Shown piece by piece: positions 11,607 to 20,343 of a DNA stretch of 64,000 bases; the stretch's first letter is position 1; every line of letters begins with the position of its first letter. The DNA is taken from NCBI GenBank assembly GCA_028817435.1, contig JAPPPQ010000013.1, positions 62,001 through 126,000 of the forward strand, read 5' to 3'. This DNA is from Deltaproteobacteria bacterium (GTDB lineage: Bacteria; Myxococcota_A; UBA9160; UBA6930). Below the pieces are notes generated by a model that saw only the letters and a program-made list of their open reading frames with translations, did not search any database and was not told the origin of the DNA. The translations under genes were made by a program, and so were the position numbers.

Positions 11607-14600
11607 TCAGTTCAAGGCGACGCTGACGAGTTTGGAGACGCCGCGCTCTTCCATGGTCACGCCGTAGAGCACATCGGCCACTTCGATGGTGCGCTTGTTG
11701 TGGGTGATGAGCAGGAACTGCGAATCGGCGGCCAGCTCTTTCACAATCTCGTTGAAGCGGCCGATGTTGGCGTCGTCCAGGGCGGCATCTACCTCGTCGA
11801 GCAGGAAGAAGGGCGCGGGGCGCACCTGAAAGACAGAGACCAGCAGCGCCAGCGCGGTCATGGTCTTTTCGCCGCCGGAGAGCAGGTTCACGCTCTGCAG
11901 CCGCTTGCCCGGCGGCTGCGCCATAATCTCAATGCCGGCTTCCAGCACATCTTCGCTTTCGGTAAGCGAAAGCGCGGCGCGCCCGCCCTGAAACAGCCGC
12001 GGGAAGTTCTTGCGGAAGCGCGCATCTACCTGCTCGAAGGTTTCGCGGAAGCGGCGGCGGCTGCTGCGGTTGATGCGCGCAATGGCGTCGCGCAGCCGCG
12101 TCACGCTGCCCTCCAGATCGCCCCGCTGCTCTTCCAAAAAGCGGAAGCGCTCGCGCAGCTCCTCGTGCTCCTCAATGGCACCGAGATTCACCTCGCCGAT
12201 GGACTCGATGCGCTTGCGCAGCGCGGAGAGCCGCTCGCGGCGCTGCCCGCGGCTCTGCGACAGCAGCTCCGCCAGCTCGCGCGCCTCCCGCGCCTCGCGC
12301 GCCGCCTGGCCCGAATCCTGCGCCGCCGCATCGGGCTGCGCTTCGGCGGCCGGCTCTGCTGCGGCGGTGCGCTGCGCTTCGTCCGCGCCCTCTGCGCCCT
12401 CGGCGCGCTGCGCTTCGGCGGGCGATTCCCCCTCCGCGCCCTCTGCGCCTTCCGCGCCGGGGACGGGCGGGCGCCAGTGATCGAGCGCAATGCCCCAGCG
12501 CTCCAGCACCGCTTCCTCCAGATGCTGCAGGCGCAGCTCCAACTCGCGCGCGGCCAGTTCGGATTCCTGCGCCTCGCCGCGCCGCGCTTCCAAATCGCCC
12601 CGCGCGCTGCGGGCGCTCTCTTCCAGAGTGCGCACAGATTCCGCCTCGCGCTCGTAGGCGTCGCGCTTCTGCTCGCTGCTCTGCCGCGAGGCTTCCTCTT
12701 CGCGCAGGCGCAGGGCCAGCGCAGACTCGGCCTCGGCAATGGAATCTCGCAGCGCGCCCCGGCGCTCTTCGCCCGCGGCAATTTCGCTCTCGCGCTGCGC
12801 AATCCAGCCCCGCGTCTCTTCGGCGAGGTTCGCCGCGCGCTCGAAACCCGCGCGCAGCCGGTCGCGAGATTCAGCGCGGCCCTCGCGCTGCACGCGCTGT
12901 TCGGTAGCCAGCGCTTCCAGCCGCGAAAGCTCGCGGCTCGCGCCCGCGGCGCGCACGCCCAGCGCATCCAGTTGGCGCTGGCGCTGCACGCGCAAATCGC
13001 GGGACTCGGCCAGCTCGCTCTGCAGCCCCTGGGCCTCGGCCTCCAGCCCTTCGGCTTCGGCGAGCCATCCGTCGCGCTCAGTGGCCCGCCCCTGCTGCGC
13101 CTCGTCCAGCGCCTTCACGCGCTCCTGCGTCCGCTCCAGATCCTTTTCGCGGGTGGCGACGGCCAGCGCCGCCGTGTGATGGCGATTGCGCAGGTTGTCG
13201 AGCTCTTCCGCAGCGCTGTGCAGCGCCGACTCGGCTTCGGCGCGGCTCTGCGCGAGCGCCTCGGTTGCGGAATCCAGTTGCGCCACCTCGCGCTCCAGCT
13301 CGCGCACCTCGCGCACGCGCGAAAGCGGCCCCGGCGAATCCGCGCCGCCGCCGCGCACCACGCCGTCCGGCGTCAGCACATCGCCGCGCCGGGTGACAAA
13401 AGTCGCGGCAAAGCGCTGCGCGCCGTGCTCCGGAAGCGCCTCGGAAAGATCGGCAACCAAGCGGACGCGCCCCAGCAGCGCGCGCCCCACCGCCTCAAAA
13501 CCCGGGCGCAGCTGCACGAAGTTGAGCAGCGGCTCGCCGGGCGCAGCCGCCAGCTCTGCGGCGGGCAGAGACTCGGCGCTTGCAGGCGATTCTCCGGTTG
13601 CGGGCGGCGGGTCGAGCACCAGCACGCCGCGGCCGGCGGCGTTCTGATGCAGCGCCTCCAGGGCGCGCAGGGCGGGCGCGCCGGCGGCCACCACCGCGCC
13701 TTCGGCGCACTCGGCCAGCACCGCTTCCAGGGCGCGCTCGCATTCCGGCGTTGCCTCAAAGCCGTCGCGCACCAGGCCGCGCAGGCCCAGTTCGCCCCCG
13801 GCCCCCGGCGCTTCCAAAAGCCGCCGCACGCCCTGGCCAATGTCCTCGCGCCGCGCCAGCAACTCGCGCAGCGAAGCGAGGCGGGCGCGCCGGGCCTCGC
13901 CGTGCTCGCGGTGCTGGCGCAGTTCGCCGTCCTGCTGGCGCAGGCGCTCGGCGGCTTCGGCGTGGCGCGCAATGGCGTCGCGCAACAGGCCCATCAGCCG
14001 CTCGCGCTCGGCGAGCAAGCCGCGCAGCGCCTCTTCGTTTTCGCCGTGCTCGCGCTCGGCGCGCGCGCCCTCGGTGCATTGCAGTTCCAGCTGCTCATCG
14101 GCGCCGCGCAGACGGCGCTCAATTTCGGCGCGGCGCTCGGCAATGGCGGCAATGCGGTCTTCGGCACGGGCAATGCGCGTGTGCGCCTCGACCAGCGCCC
14201 GGTTGCCGGCATCGCGCTCTTGCTCGGCAGTGCGCAGCGCCTGCTCTGCCGCGCGGGCTTCGTCTTCCGCCGCCTGCGCCGAAGCAGATTGCTCGGCCAG
14301 CGCGGCCTCCACCACCTCCAGCTCGGCGGCCTGCTGCGTCCGCTCTTGTTCGGCGGCCTGCAACTGCGCCTGCAACTGCTCGCGTTCGCGGGCGCGGGCT
14401 TCGCCGGTTTCCGCCAGCGAGGCGCGCTCGCGGCGCTGGTAGGAAATCTGGCTCTCCAGCTCTTTGATGGCGCCGCGCAGTTGCAACAGCGCCTCGTTGC
14501 CCTGGCTCAAAATGCGCTCGCGCTCGGCCAGCGCAAGGCGGCTCTGTTCGAGCCCCGATTCGCATTCGGCCAGGCGCGACTCTGCAGCGGCGGCGGCATT

Positions 14601-15413
14601 GCGCAGCTCGGTCAGGCGCGCGCGGCCCGCCTTCAGCTCCGCCTGCAAATCGGCGCGCTCGTCGGCGGAAAGCGAGAGATCGAGATGGCGCTGCATTTCG
14701 CGCAGCCGCTTGTAGCGCGCGGCGCGGCGCGCCTGCCTCTCGATGGAAGAAATTTGGCGGCGGATTTCGCCGAGGATGTCGCGCACCCGCAACAGGTTGC
14801 GCCCGGTGGATTCGAGCTTGCGCTCGGCTTCCCGGCGGCGCGCCTTGAACTTGGAGATGCCCGCGGCCTCTTCAATGAGCCCGCGGCGATCTTCCGGGCG
14901 CGCCGAAACGATCTCGGCAATGCGGCCCTGCTCCACAATGGTGTAGCCCTTGGTGCCAATGCCCGTATCGCGGAAGAAATCGAGCACATCGCGCAGGCGG
15001 CAGGGCGTGCGGTTGATGAGATACTCGGAATCTCCCGAGCGGTAGAGGCGGCGGGAGATTTGAATCTCTGCGTAAGCCGCGAAGGCCGGGGGCGCCACGC
15101 CGTCGGAGTTGTCGAAGGTGAGCGTCACCTCCGACAGGCCCACCGGGGCGCGGGCATCGGAGCCGGCGAAGATCACATCCTCCATGCCCTTGCCGCGCAG
15201 GCGGCGCGGCGATTGCTCGCCCATTGCCCAGCGGATGGCATCCACCACATTGGACTTGCCGCAGCCGTTGGGGCCGACAATGGCCGTAATGCCCGCGCCG
15301 AAAGAGAAGGAGGCGCCGGAGGCAAAGCTCTTGAAGCCCGCGATCTGCAGCGACTTGATCCGCAAGGTGTCCTCGCTCCCCTCGCGGGGGCCGCGGGAGG
15401 AGGCGCGGGCCAC
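11607..15413 (-). CDS. smc: Chromosome segregation protein SMC (condensin ATPase)
   Basis: SMC organises and compacts the chromosome together with ScpA and ScpB, which are not in this window. The 1268 residues show the full architecture: N-terminal Walker A GPNGCGKS (47-54), a long coiled coil, a hinge domain at roughly residues 510-690, a return coiled coil, then signature LLSGGEKTMTALAL and Walker B FFLLDEVDAALDD. A Glu/Ala-rich insert of about 50 residues sits in the return coiled coil before the head. The GTG start at 15413 is the upstream limit; family similarity begins at LRIKSLQIAGFKSF, so a slightly later start is possible. Downstream (11467-11606) I see only GC-rich inverted repeats and no classical terminator. 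Confidence 0.97.
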   Translation of the reverse strand: MARASSRGPREGSEDTLRIKSLQIAGFKSFASGASFSFGAGITAIVGPNGCGKSNVVDAIRWAMGEQSPRRLRGKGMEDVIFAGSDARAPVGLSEVTLTFDNSDGVAPPAFAAYAEIQISRRLYRSGDSEYLINRTPCRLRDVLDFFRDTGIGTKGYTIVEQGRIAEIVSARPEDRRGLIEEAAGISKFKARRREAERKLESTGRNLLRVRDILGEIRRQISSIERQARRAARYKRLREMQRHLDLSLSADERADLQAELKAGRARLTELRNAAAAAESRLAECESGLEQSRLALAERERILSQGNEALLQLRGAIKELESQISYQRRERASLAETGEARAREREQLQAQLQAAEQERTQQAAELEVVEAALAEQSASAQAAEDEARAAEQALRTAEQERDAGNRALVEAHTRIARAEDRIAAIAERRAEIERRLRGADEQLELQCTEGARAEREHGENEEALRGLLAERERLMGLLRDAIARHAEAAERLRQQDGELRQHREHGEARRARLASLRELLARREDIGQGVRRLLEAPGAGGELGLRGLVRDGFEATPECERALEAVLAECAEGAVVAAGAPALRALEALHQNAAGRGVLVLDPPPATGESPASAESLPAAELAAAPGEPLLNFVQLRPGFEAVGRALLGRVRLVADLSEALPEHGAQRFAATFVTRRGDVLTPDGVVRGGGADSPGPLSRVREVRELEREVAQLDSATEALAQSRAEAESALHSAAEELDNLRNRHHTAALAVATREKDLERTQERVKALDEAQQGRATERDGWLAEAEGLEAEAQGLQSELAESRDLRVQRQRQLDALGVRAAGASRELSRLEALATEQRVQREGRAESRDRLRAGFERAANLAEETRGWIAQRESEIAAGEERRGALRDSIAEAESALALRLREEEASRQSSEQKRDAYEREAESVRTLEESARSARGDLEARRGEAQESELAARELELRLQHLEEAVLERWGIALDHWRPPVPGAEGAEGAEGESPAEAQRAEGAEGADEAQRTAAAEPAAEAQPDAAAQDSGQAAREAREARELAELLSQSRGQRRERLSALRKRIESIGEVNLGAIEEHEELRERFRFLEEQRGDLEGSVTRLRDAIARINRSSRRRFRETFEQVDARFRKNFPRLFQGGRAALSLTESEDVLEAGIEIMAQPPGKRLQSVNLLSGGEKTMTALALLVSVFQVRPAPFFLLDEVDAALDDANIGRFNEIVKELAADSQFLLITHNKRTIEVADVLYGVTMEERGVSKLVSVALN

Positions 15414-15603
15414 GGGGGGCGGGCAATTCGCCGTTTACGCTTTCGGGGGGCTGGCCCCGCCATTCTTACACCCCCCACCCCCCAAGCGCAACCACAAATT
15501 TCCGCCTCCCGCCCGGCCCCTGACGGGGCCGCAGGGGCCGCCACAAGGGCCGTGGGCCTCCTCCGGGACCGGGCCGGGGGCCGTGGGGTCGCTACAAGAG
15601 CAG
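15414..15603. other. Non-coding GC-rich stretch upstream of smc
   Basis: I can support no gene here. The open frames are low-complexity Pro/Gly/Ala shadows. It contains a C-rich tract near 15470-15485 and a motif near 15492-15508 (AATTTCCGCCTCCC) that recurs, diverged, near 15908. It probably includes the smc promoter, but I cannot identify one with confidence. Confidence 0.5.
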
Positions 15604-15774
15604 TTGGGGCTAATTTCGAGGGGTGGGTTGACGAAAGGCACAGGCGGAAGCAGAATCCCGGGGAGCACCTGAGACATTCGCCTGCCGTCCATTCAAGGCT
15701 CTGCGGGGCATGGCAAGGCCCTGCCGGGAACAGTGGCGCGGGGGAGGTGGCGGCCCCCCAGGCGCTCACGTTCG
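15604..15774 (-). repeat. Imperfect direct repeat, copy 2 (matches 15945-16121)
   Basis: This block and 15945-16121 are diverged copies about 345 bases apart. Shared landmarks in the same order are TTGAC (15628 and 15963), CCTGAGACA followed by GCCGTCCAT (15668-15691 and 16008-16038), and a near-identical GC-rich block GGTGGCGGCCCCCCAGG (about 15746 and 16094). Spacing between landmarks drifts by a few bases, as expected from an old duplication. It adjoins the gene remnant at 15775-15902. Confidence 0.6.
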
Positions 15775-15902
15775 TGTCTCTCGGCGGTCCGTCCCGAAAG
15801 CAGCCAGGGAATTTGCCAATTTTGCCCTCCGGGGCAGCCAGGCGCCCACCTGCCCCTCCCTGCCCGAACGCGCCCCAAAGCTCGTAGCAATTCACAGCGC
15901 GG
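15775..15902 (-). pseudogene. Decayed remnant of a tandem copy of the nuclease-like gene at 16112-16555
   Basis: Read on the minus strand, this stretch still encodes LLSGRTAERHERE, which aligns with LLSGQTTDSHDRF in the intact gene; the DNA also aligns (TGCTTTCGGGACGGACCGCC against TGCTTTCTGGGCAGACCACC). At its upstream edge AGCAATTCACAGCGCGG (15886-15902) repeats exactly the 17 bases at 16580-16596, where the mdlB-like gene ends. The C-terminal half of the gene, about 240 bases, is missing: the remnant runs straight into the shared GC-rich block. I infer tandem duplication followed by an internal deletion. Confidence 0.55.
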
Positions 15903-15944
15903 CAGAGATTTCCGCCCCCCGCCTCCCTCCGCCGCAAGGGCCGG

Positions 15945-16121
15945 AGGGGCCTGATTTCGGGGGTTGACAGAGGCGGGCGAAAAGGGGCACATTCCGAGGC
16001 GTGAGCGCCTGAGACACACCAATTCCGCCAGCCGTCCATCCCGAGTGCGAACAGCCCTTTGCGAGAGGGGCCGTTTGCCGATGGCGCGGGGGGGTGGCGG
16101 CCCCCCAGGGCTCACGCTCCG
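15945..16121 (-). repeat. Imperfect direct repeat, copy 1 (3' flank of the nuclease-like gene)
   Basis: This is the partner of 15604-15774, lying directly downstream of the intact gene at 16112-16555 and overlapping its last codons. It preserves the same landmarks (TTGACA at 15963, CCTGAGACA, GCCGTCCAT, GGCGGCCCCCCAGG). The conserved TTGAC could be a -35 element, but no matching -10 is obvious in both copies. Confidence 0.6.
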
Positions 16122-16555
16122 CCCCTCTTTTTCGACCCGCGCAATTTCCTGATATCGCGAGGCCGCGCGCGGTGTGCTGTTATCAAGAACAATTCTCGCT
16201 TGCCCTTCTGGGCCTGCTTGACAACGGCCATCCAAATCTTTGCTCCCTCAATCCAAAGCACGCGAACACCCGGACGATTTTCAATTTCAGTCCAGTTGCA
16301 GCCCTCTCTCAGCAAATTCGCAATGCGCCGCCAATCCTCATCGGAAAAACCCCGAAAACGATCGTGGCTATCGGTGGTCTGCCCAGAAAGCAGCACATCC
16401 CGTGGCTCCCCGGCGCTCGGGAGACGCAACTCCTGCAGGCGGCGCGGGGAGAGCGTGGTGACGACGAGCGCAGCAGGGTGCTCGCCCCTCGCACGCGCCG
16501 CAGCCAGCGCTTCTACCGCCTCAGCAAAGCCCGCATCGCGCGCAGTCGGCGGCAC
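16112..16555 (-). CDS. Orphan phage-type barnase/EndoU/colicin/RelE (BECR-fold) nuclease-like protein
   Basis: This 147-residue protein matches the pattern I know from C-terminal domains of Mu-like head-morphogenesis proteins (PBECR families): VLLSGQTTDSHDRF, then EDWRRIANLL, an aliphatic strand, IWMAVVKQAQKGKRELFLITAHRA and a basic tail. Such domains are predicted RNases of the barnase/colicin E5/D/RelE superfamily. Here it stands alone with an Ala-rich N-terminus. The GTG start at 16555 has GGGAG seven bases upstream. The DNA has lower G+C (31 of 60 at 16261-16320), suggesting transfer. No portal, protease or capsid gene is near, so it is an isolated fragment or a repurposed toxin-like gene. 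The family call is from memory of the pattern and not proven. Confidence 0.55.
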   Translation of the reverse strand: MPPTARDAGFAEAVEALAAARARGEHPAALVVTTLSPRRLQELRLPSAGEPRDVLLSGQTTDSHDRFRGFSDEDWRRIANLLREGCNWTEIENRPGVRVLWIEGAKIWMAVVKQAQKGKRELFLITAHRARPRDIRKLRGSKKRGGA

Positions 16556-16585
16556 TTGGAACTCCCGGAAGCCGCTTGCAGCAAT

Positions 16586-18463
16586 TCACAGCGCGGTGGA
16601 AGGGCGGGGGTTGGTGTGTTGGAGGTGGTGGAGGCGGGCGTAGAGGCCGTCTTGGGCGAGGAGTTGGGTGTGGTTGCCGGTTTCGCGGATGCGGCCCTGG
16701 TGCAGCACATAGATGCGGTCCACATCGCGGATGGTGGAGAGGCGGTGGGCGATGACCAGGCTGGTCTTGCCCTCCATGAGCACATGGATGCCGTGCTGCA
16801 CCAGCGCCTCGGTGGCGCTGTCTATGGAACTGGTGGCTTCGTCCAGCACCAGAATGTCTGCGCCGTGGGCAAGCGCGCGGGCGAAAGAGAGCAATTGCTG
16901 CTGCCCCGCTGAGAAGTTTGCGCCGCGCTCGCGCACCTCGGTGCGGTAGCCCTCGGGCAGTTGGCGAATGAAGCGGTCGGCTTCCACCGCGGCGGCGGCG
17001 CGGCGAAGCTGCGCGGTGGAGATATCCTCGCGGCCCAGCGACAGGTTCTCCTCAATGCTGCCGCCAAACAAAAACACATCCTGCAGCACCGTGCCGATGC
17101 GCCGCCGCAATTCGCGCTGGGGCAACTCGCGGATATCCACTCCGTCGAGCAGAATGCGGCCCTCCCCCACTTCGTAGAGCCGCGTCAACAGGTTGATGAT
17201 GGTGGTCTTGCCGGAGCCGGTGGGACCCACAAAGGCGGCCTTTTCGCCGGGGGCAATGTGGAAGGAGAGATCGCGCAGCACCCATTCGCCATCGCCGTAA
17301 GCAAAGCCAACGCGCTCAAAGACAATCTCGCCGCGCGGCCCGGCGGCGCGCGCAACGCGGCGCGGCGCGGGGGCATCGGCAATGGCGGGCTTTGTGTCGA
17401 GCAACTGCAAAATGCGCTCCAGGCTCGCCATGGCCGATTGCATCACCGAGTATTTCTGCGAGAGATCGCGCAGCGGCATGAAGAACATCGTCATGATTCG
17501 CAGAAAGAAGAAGATGGTGCCGGCGCTGGCGCTGCCAAATGCCTGGGCAATGACAATGGCCGCGACCAGGCCGCTGGCCAGTTCCACCACCGAGAACAGC
17601 GCGGAGTCGTAGCGGATGCTCTGCAGCCAGGCGTCGCGGTGCGCGCCGTTCAATGCTTCGAAGTGCTGCTGGCTGCGGCGCTGGCGGTTGAAAAGCTGCA
17701 CCACCTTCATGCCGGTCACGCTCTCCTGAATGTTCGCGTTGAGCCGCGCCAGAAAAATGCGCCCCCGGCGAAACGCCTCGCGCACCTTGAGGCGGAAGAT
17801 CACCATCGCCAGCGCCATGGGCGGCACCACCAACAGCGTAAACAGCGCCAGCCTGGCGTCTGCCAAAAACAGCACCACGGCAAAGCCCACCATGCGCAGC
17901 ACATCGGTAACCAGCAGCACCAGCCCGGCGCTGAACATCTCGCCCAGGTGCTCCACATCGCTGGTCGTGCGGGTCACCAGGCGGCCCACCGGGTGTCTGT
18001 CGAAAAATCCCATGTGCAGCCGCTGAATGTGCTCGAAGACCTCGCAGCGCAGATTGCGCATGGCCGCCTGTCCGGTGCTGACCATGACCAGCAGTTGCGC
18101 GTATTGCAGTGCGGCGAAAAGCGCGTAGCCCAGGCAGGCCAGGCCGCCCAGCCACCAGAGCGGCGGCACGCCCGGCGGCGGGGACAAAATGGCCATGAGC
18201 CACGGCGGCCCCCCGGCTGCCGGCGCCTGCTCCAGTGCGACGAGTCCGCGCTCTGCCAGCACCGGCACAATCTCGCGGTCCAGCCCGTTCTTGATGACCC
18301 AGGCGGGCGCAATCTGCGCCAGAAACATCGGGAAAACCAGGAACAGCGTGAGCAGCACCTTGCCCCGGCTCGGCGCAACCCAGCGCCACAAACGCGCGAG
18401 CAGCTTGCGGTCTATGGCCTTGCCAAGGGCGTCCTCTTCGAATCCAATGGCGGCGGCGCTCAC
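16586..18463 (-). CDS. ABC exporter half-transporter, MdlB/TM288-like (catalytic half)
   Basis: The 625-residue protein has six transmembrane helices in its first 320 residues followed by a nucleotide-binding domain. Walker A is GPTGSGKT, Walker B LVLDEATSSID with the catalytic Glu, and the H-loop is IAHRLSTI. The signature deviates: FSAGQQQLL instead of LSGGQ. With the upstream gene it forms a heterodimeric type IV exporter of the TM287/288 and BmrCD kind, in which one ATP site is degenerate; a non-canonical signature in this half is what that arrangement predicts. The GTG start at 18463 overlaps the stop of the partner gene (GTGA). The frame stays open upstream but lies inside the partner. 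Likely exports drugs or lipids; substrate unknown. Confidence 0.92.
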   Translation of the reverse strand: MSAAAIGFEEDALGKAIDRKLLARLWRWVAPSRGKVLLTLFLVFPMFLAQIAPAWVIKNGLDREIVPVLAERGLVALEQAPAAGGPPWLMAILSPPPGVPPLWWLGGLACLGYALFAALQYAQLLVMVSTGQAAMRNLRCEVFEHIQRLHMGFFDRHPVGRLVTRTTSDVEHLGEMFSAGLVLLVTDVLRMVGFAVVLFLADARLALFTLLVVPPMALAMVIFRLKVREAFRRGRIFLARLNANIQESVTGMKVVQLFNRQRRSQQHFEALNGAHRDAWLQSIRYDSALFSVVELASGLVAAIVIAQAFGSASAGTIFFFLRIMTMFFMPLRDLSQKYSVMQSAMASLERILQLLDTKPAIADAPAPRRVARAAGPRGEIVFERVGFAYGDGEWVLRDLSFHIAPGEKAAFVGPTGSGKTTIINLLTRLYEVGEGRILLDGVDIRELPQRELRRRIGTVLQDVFLFGGSIEENLSLGREDISTAQLRRAAAAVEADRFIRQLPEGYRTEVRERGANFSAGQQQLLSFARALAHGADILVLDEATSSIDSATEALVQHGIHVLMEGKTSLVIAHRLSTIRDVDRIYVLHQGRIRETGNHTQLLAQDGLYARLHHLQHTNPRPSTAL

Positions 18464-20343
18464 TTTGCGGCTCCCAATGCATCGAGTCCGCTGGCAAGGC
18501 GGCGCTCTTCCTGTTGCTCGCGCAACAGGCGCGCGTAAAGTCCGCCGGCAGCGGCGAGCTCCCGGTGCACGCCGCGCTCGACAATGCGGCCTTCGTCGAG
18601 CACGACAATCAAATCCGCTTCGCAAACCGTTTCGACCCGCGAGGCCACGACGACGACGCTGCGCCCGGCGAAAATTTCGCGCAGGTTCTCCTGAATGGCG
18701 GCTTCGGTCTGCGCATCCACCGCCGAAAGCGTGTCGTCCAAAACCAGAATACCGGCTTCCTTGGCCAGTGCCCGGGCCAGCGCGGCGCGCTGCCGCTGTC
18801 CGCCCGAGAGCATCACGCCGCGCTCGCCCACCAGCGTCCGGTAGCCCTGTGGAAGCTCCAGCACATCGCGGCTCAGTTGCGCGCGATCTCCGGCCCAGCG
18901 GACCAGGCGGTGGCGCTCTGCCTGCGAAAGCGATTCCGGCAGCCCGTAGGCGATATTCTCATCGAGGCTCATCGAGAACAAAAACGGATCCTGCGGCACA
19001 AAGGCGATGGAGTTGCGCAGTTCGCGCAGCGGAATGCTGTTCACATCGCGCCCATCCATGCGCAGCATGCCCTCCTGCGTTTGGTAAATGCGCGGGATCA
19101 GCGAGGCCAGGGTGGTCTTGCCCGCGCCGACGGGGCCGACAATGCCCACCACCGCGCCCCTGGGAATGCGCAGCGTAATGTCCTGCAGGGCGGGCGGGCG
19201 AGCTTCGCTGCCGGGATAGCGGAAGCAGAGGTTGCGGAACTCAATCTCTCCATCCAGCCCGCCGCTGCGGGGTGCGCGGGGCGTGGAAGCGGCAGGCGCA
19301 TCGGCAATGGCGGGCTGCAGCGAGAGCACCTCGTCTATGCGCTGCATGGAGGCCGTGCCGCGCTGCACCAGCGTGAAGAGCCAGCCCATGAAAAAGAGCG
19401 GCATGGAGAGTTCGGTGTTGTAGAGCACAAAGGCGAAGAATTCGGGAACGCCCATTTGTCCGGACAGCATCATGTTGCCGCCCACCACAAAGATCATCAG
19501 CAGGCCGATGTTCGGCAGCAAGCCGGTGAGCGCGGGCATACCGCCCTGCAGGCGGGCGGCGCGCATGGAGCGCTCGTAGAGATCGCGGCTCAGCTTTGCG
19601 AAGCGGCGGCCGGTCGCCGCTTCCACGGCGTATGCCTTGATGACGGCAATGCCGGAGATGTTCTCCTGCATTTGATTCGACATTTCCGCCAAGCCCTCTT
19701 GCACCGCCAGGTTGCTGGCGTGCATGGAGCGGCCGAAGCCGCGGGCAATCAGCACAAAGAGCGGAATGGGCAACATGACCCAAACCGTCAGTTCCGCGTT
19801 CAGGTAGAACATCATGCCGATGGCGGTGACCAGCATGACGGGAGTTTGCGCCACATTCAGCAGGCCGAGGCCGAGCAGCAGCCGCACCGCGGTGAGATCG
19901 TTGACCGCGCGGCTCATCAGGTCTCCCGTGCGCCAGGTGCGGTAGAAAGATTGCGGCATACGCAGCAGGTGCGCGAAAAAATCGTTGCGCAGTTGAAATT
20001 CAATCTCGCGGGCGGCGTTGAACACCAGCACGCGCGAGAAGTAACGCACGCCGGAACGCGCCACGGCCACCCCCGCCACGGCCAGGCAGCGCAACAGCAC
20101 CTGCGGCGCCGGCTCCCCATCTACCAGGGCCGCAACCGCCCACAGCACCGTCAGCGGAAACAGCGCAAAGACCGCGGCATAAGCCAGTGTGGCCGCAACG
20201 CCCCACAGGTAATCGCGCCGGTTGCGGAGGATGTAGCGCCACAAGCGCCGGAACATTCGGCGGCGATTCCCGGCTATTGCAGCGCGCGCCTGCGCCGCAT
20301 CCGCCCCACCCGCCCCCGCGCCGCGCACTGCGGATTCCGCCAT
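18460..20343 (-). CDS. ABC exporter half-transporter, MdlA/TM287-like (degenerate-site half)
   Basis: The 627-residue half-transporter has six membrane helices and a nucleotide-binding domain with Walker A GPVGAGKT and signature LSGGQRQRA. Walker B is LVLDDTLSAVD, with Asp in place of the catalytic Glu, and the switch region reads VVASRVETV without the H-loop His. These two losses mark the non-hydrolysing site of a heterodimeric exporter and pair with the altered signature of the downstream partner. The ATG at 20343 overlaps the last base of the glycosyltransferase stop (TGATG). A start at the internal Met before FRRLWRYIL, about 29 residues in, is also possible. Together with 16586-18463 it makes a complete transporter. 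Confidence 0.92.
   Translation of the reverse strand: MAESAVRGAGAGGADAAQARAAIAGNRRRMFRRLWRYILRNRRDYLWGVAATLAYAAVFALFPLTVLWAVAALVDGEPAPQVLLRCLAVAGVAVARSGVRYFSRVLVFNAAREIEFQLRNDFFAHLLRMPQSFYRTWRTGDLMSRAVNDLTAVRLLLGLGLLNVAQTPVMLVTAIGMMFYLNAELTVWVMLPIPLFVLIARGFGRSMHASNLAVQEGLAEMSNQMQENISGIAVIKAYAVEAATGRRFAKLSRDLYERSMRAARLQGGMPALTGLLPNIGLLMIFVVGGNMMLSGQMGVPEFFAFVLYNTELSMPLFFMGWLFTLVQRGTASMQRIDEVLSLQPAIADAPAASTPRAPRSGGLDGEIEFRNLCFRYPGSEARPPALQDITLRIPRGAVVGIVGPVGAGKTTLASLIPRIYQTQEGMLRMDGRDVNSIPLRELRNSIAFVPQDPFLFSMSLDENIAYGLPESLSQAERHRLVRWAGDRAQLSRDVLELPQGYRTLVGERGVMLSGGQRQRAALARALAKEAGILVLDDTLSAVDAQTEAAIQENLREIFAGRSVVVVASRVETVCEADLIVVLDEGRIVERGVHRELAAAGGLYARLLREQQEERRLASGLDALGAAK

Noticed and set aside
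11574-15887. A 1437-codon open frame on the plus strand across smc
   Set aside because: It is antisense to a fully convincing SMC protein. Its composition (Ala, Leu, Gln, Arg, His) is the mirror of GC-rich coiled-coil codons, and it has no domain.
15693-16235. 180-codon minus-strand frame over the repeat region
   Set aside because: It crosses both repeat copies, the spacer and part of the real gene in another frame. Only a short stretch (LLSGRTAERHERE) makes sense, and that is explained as a pseudogene remnant.
15400-16600. Insertion sequence or integron-like element as cause of the repeats
   Set aside because: There is no transposase or integrase frame and no terminal inverted repeats. The pattern is better explained by tandem duplication with a deletion.
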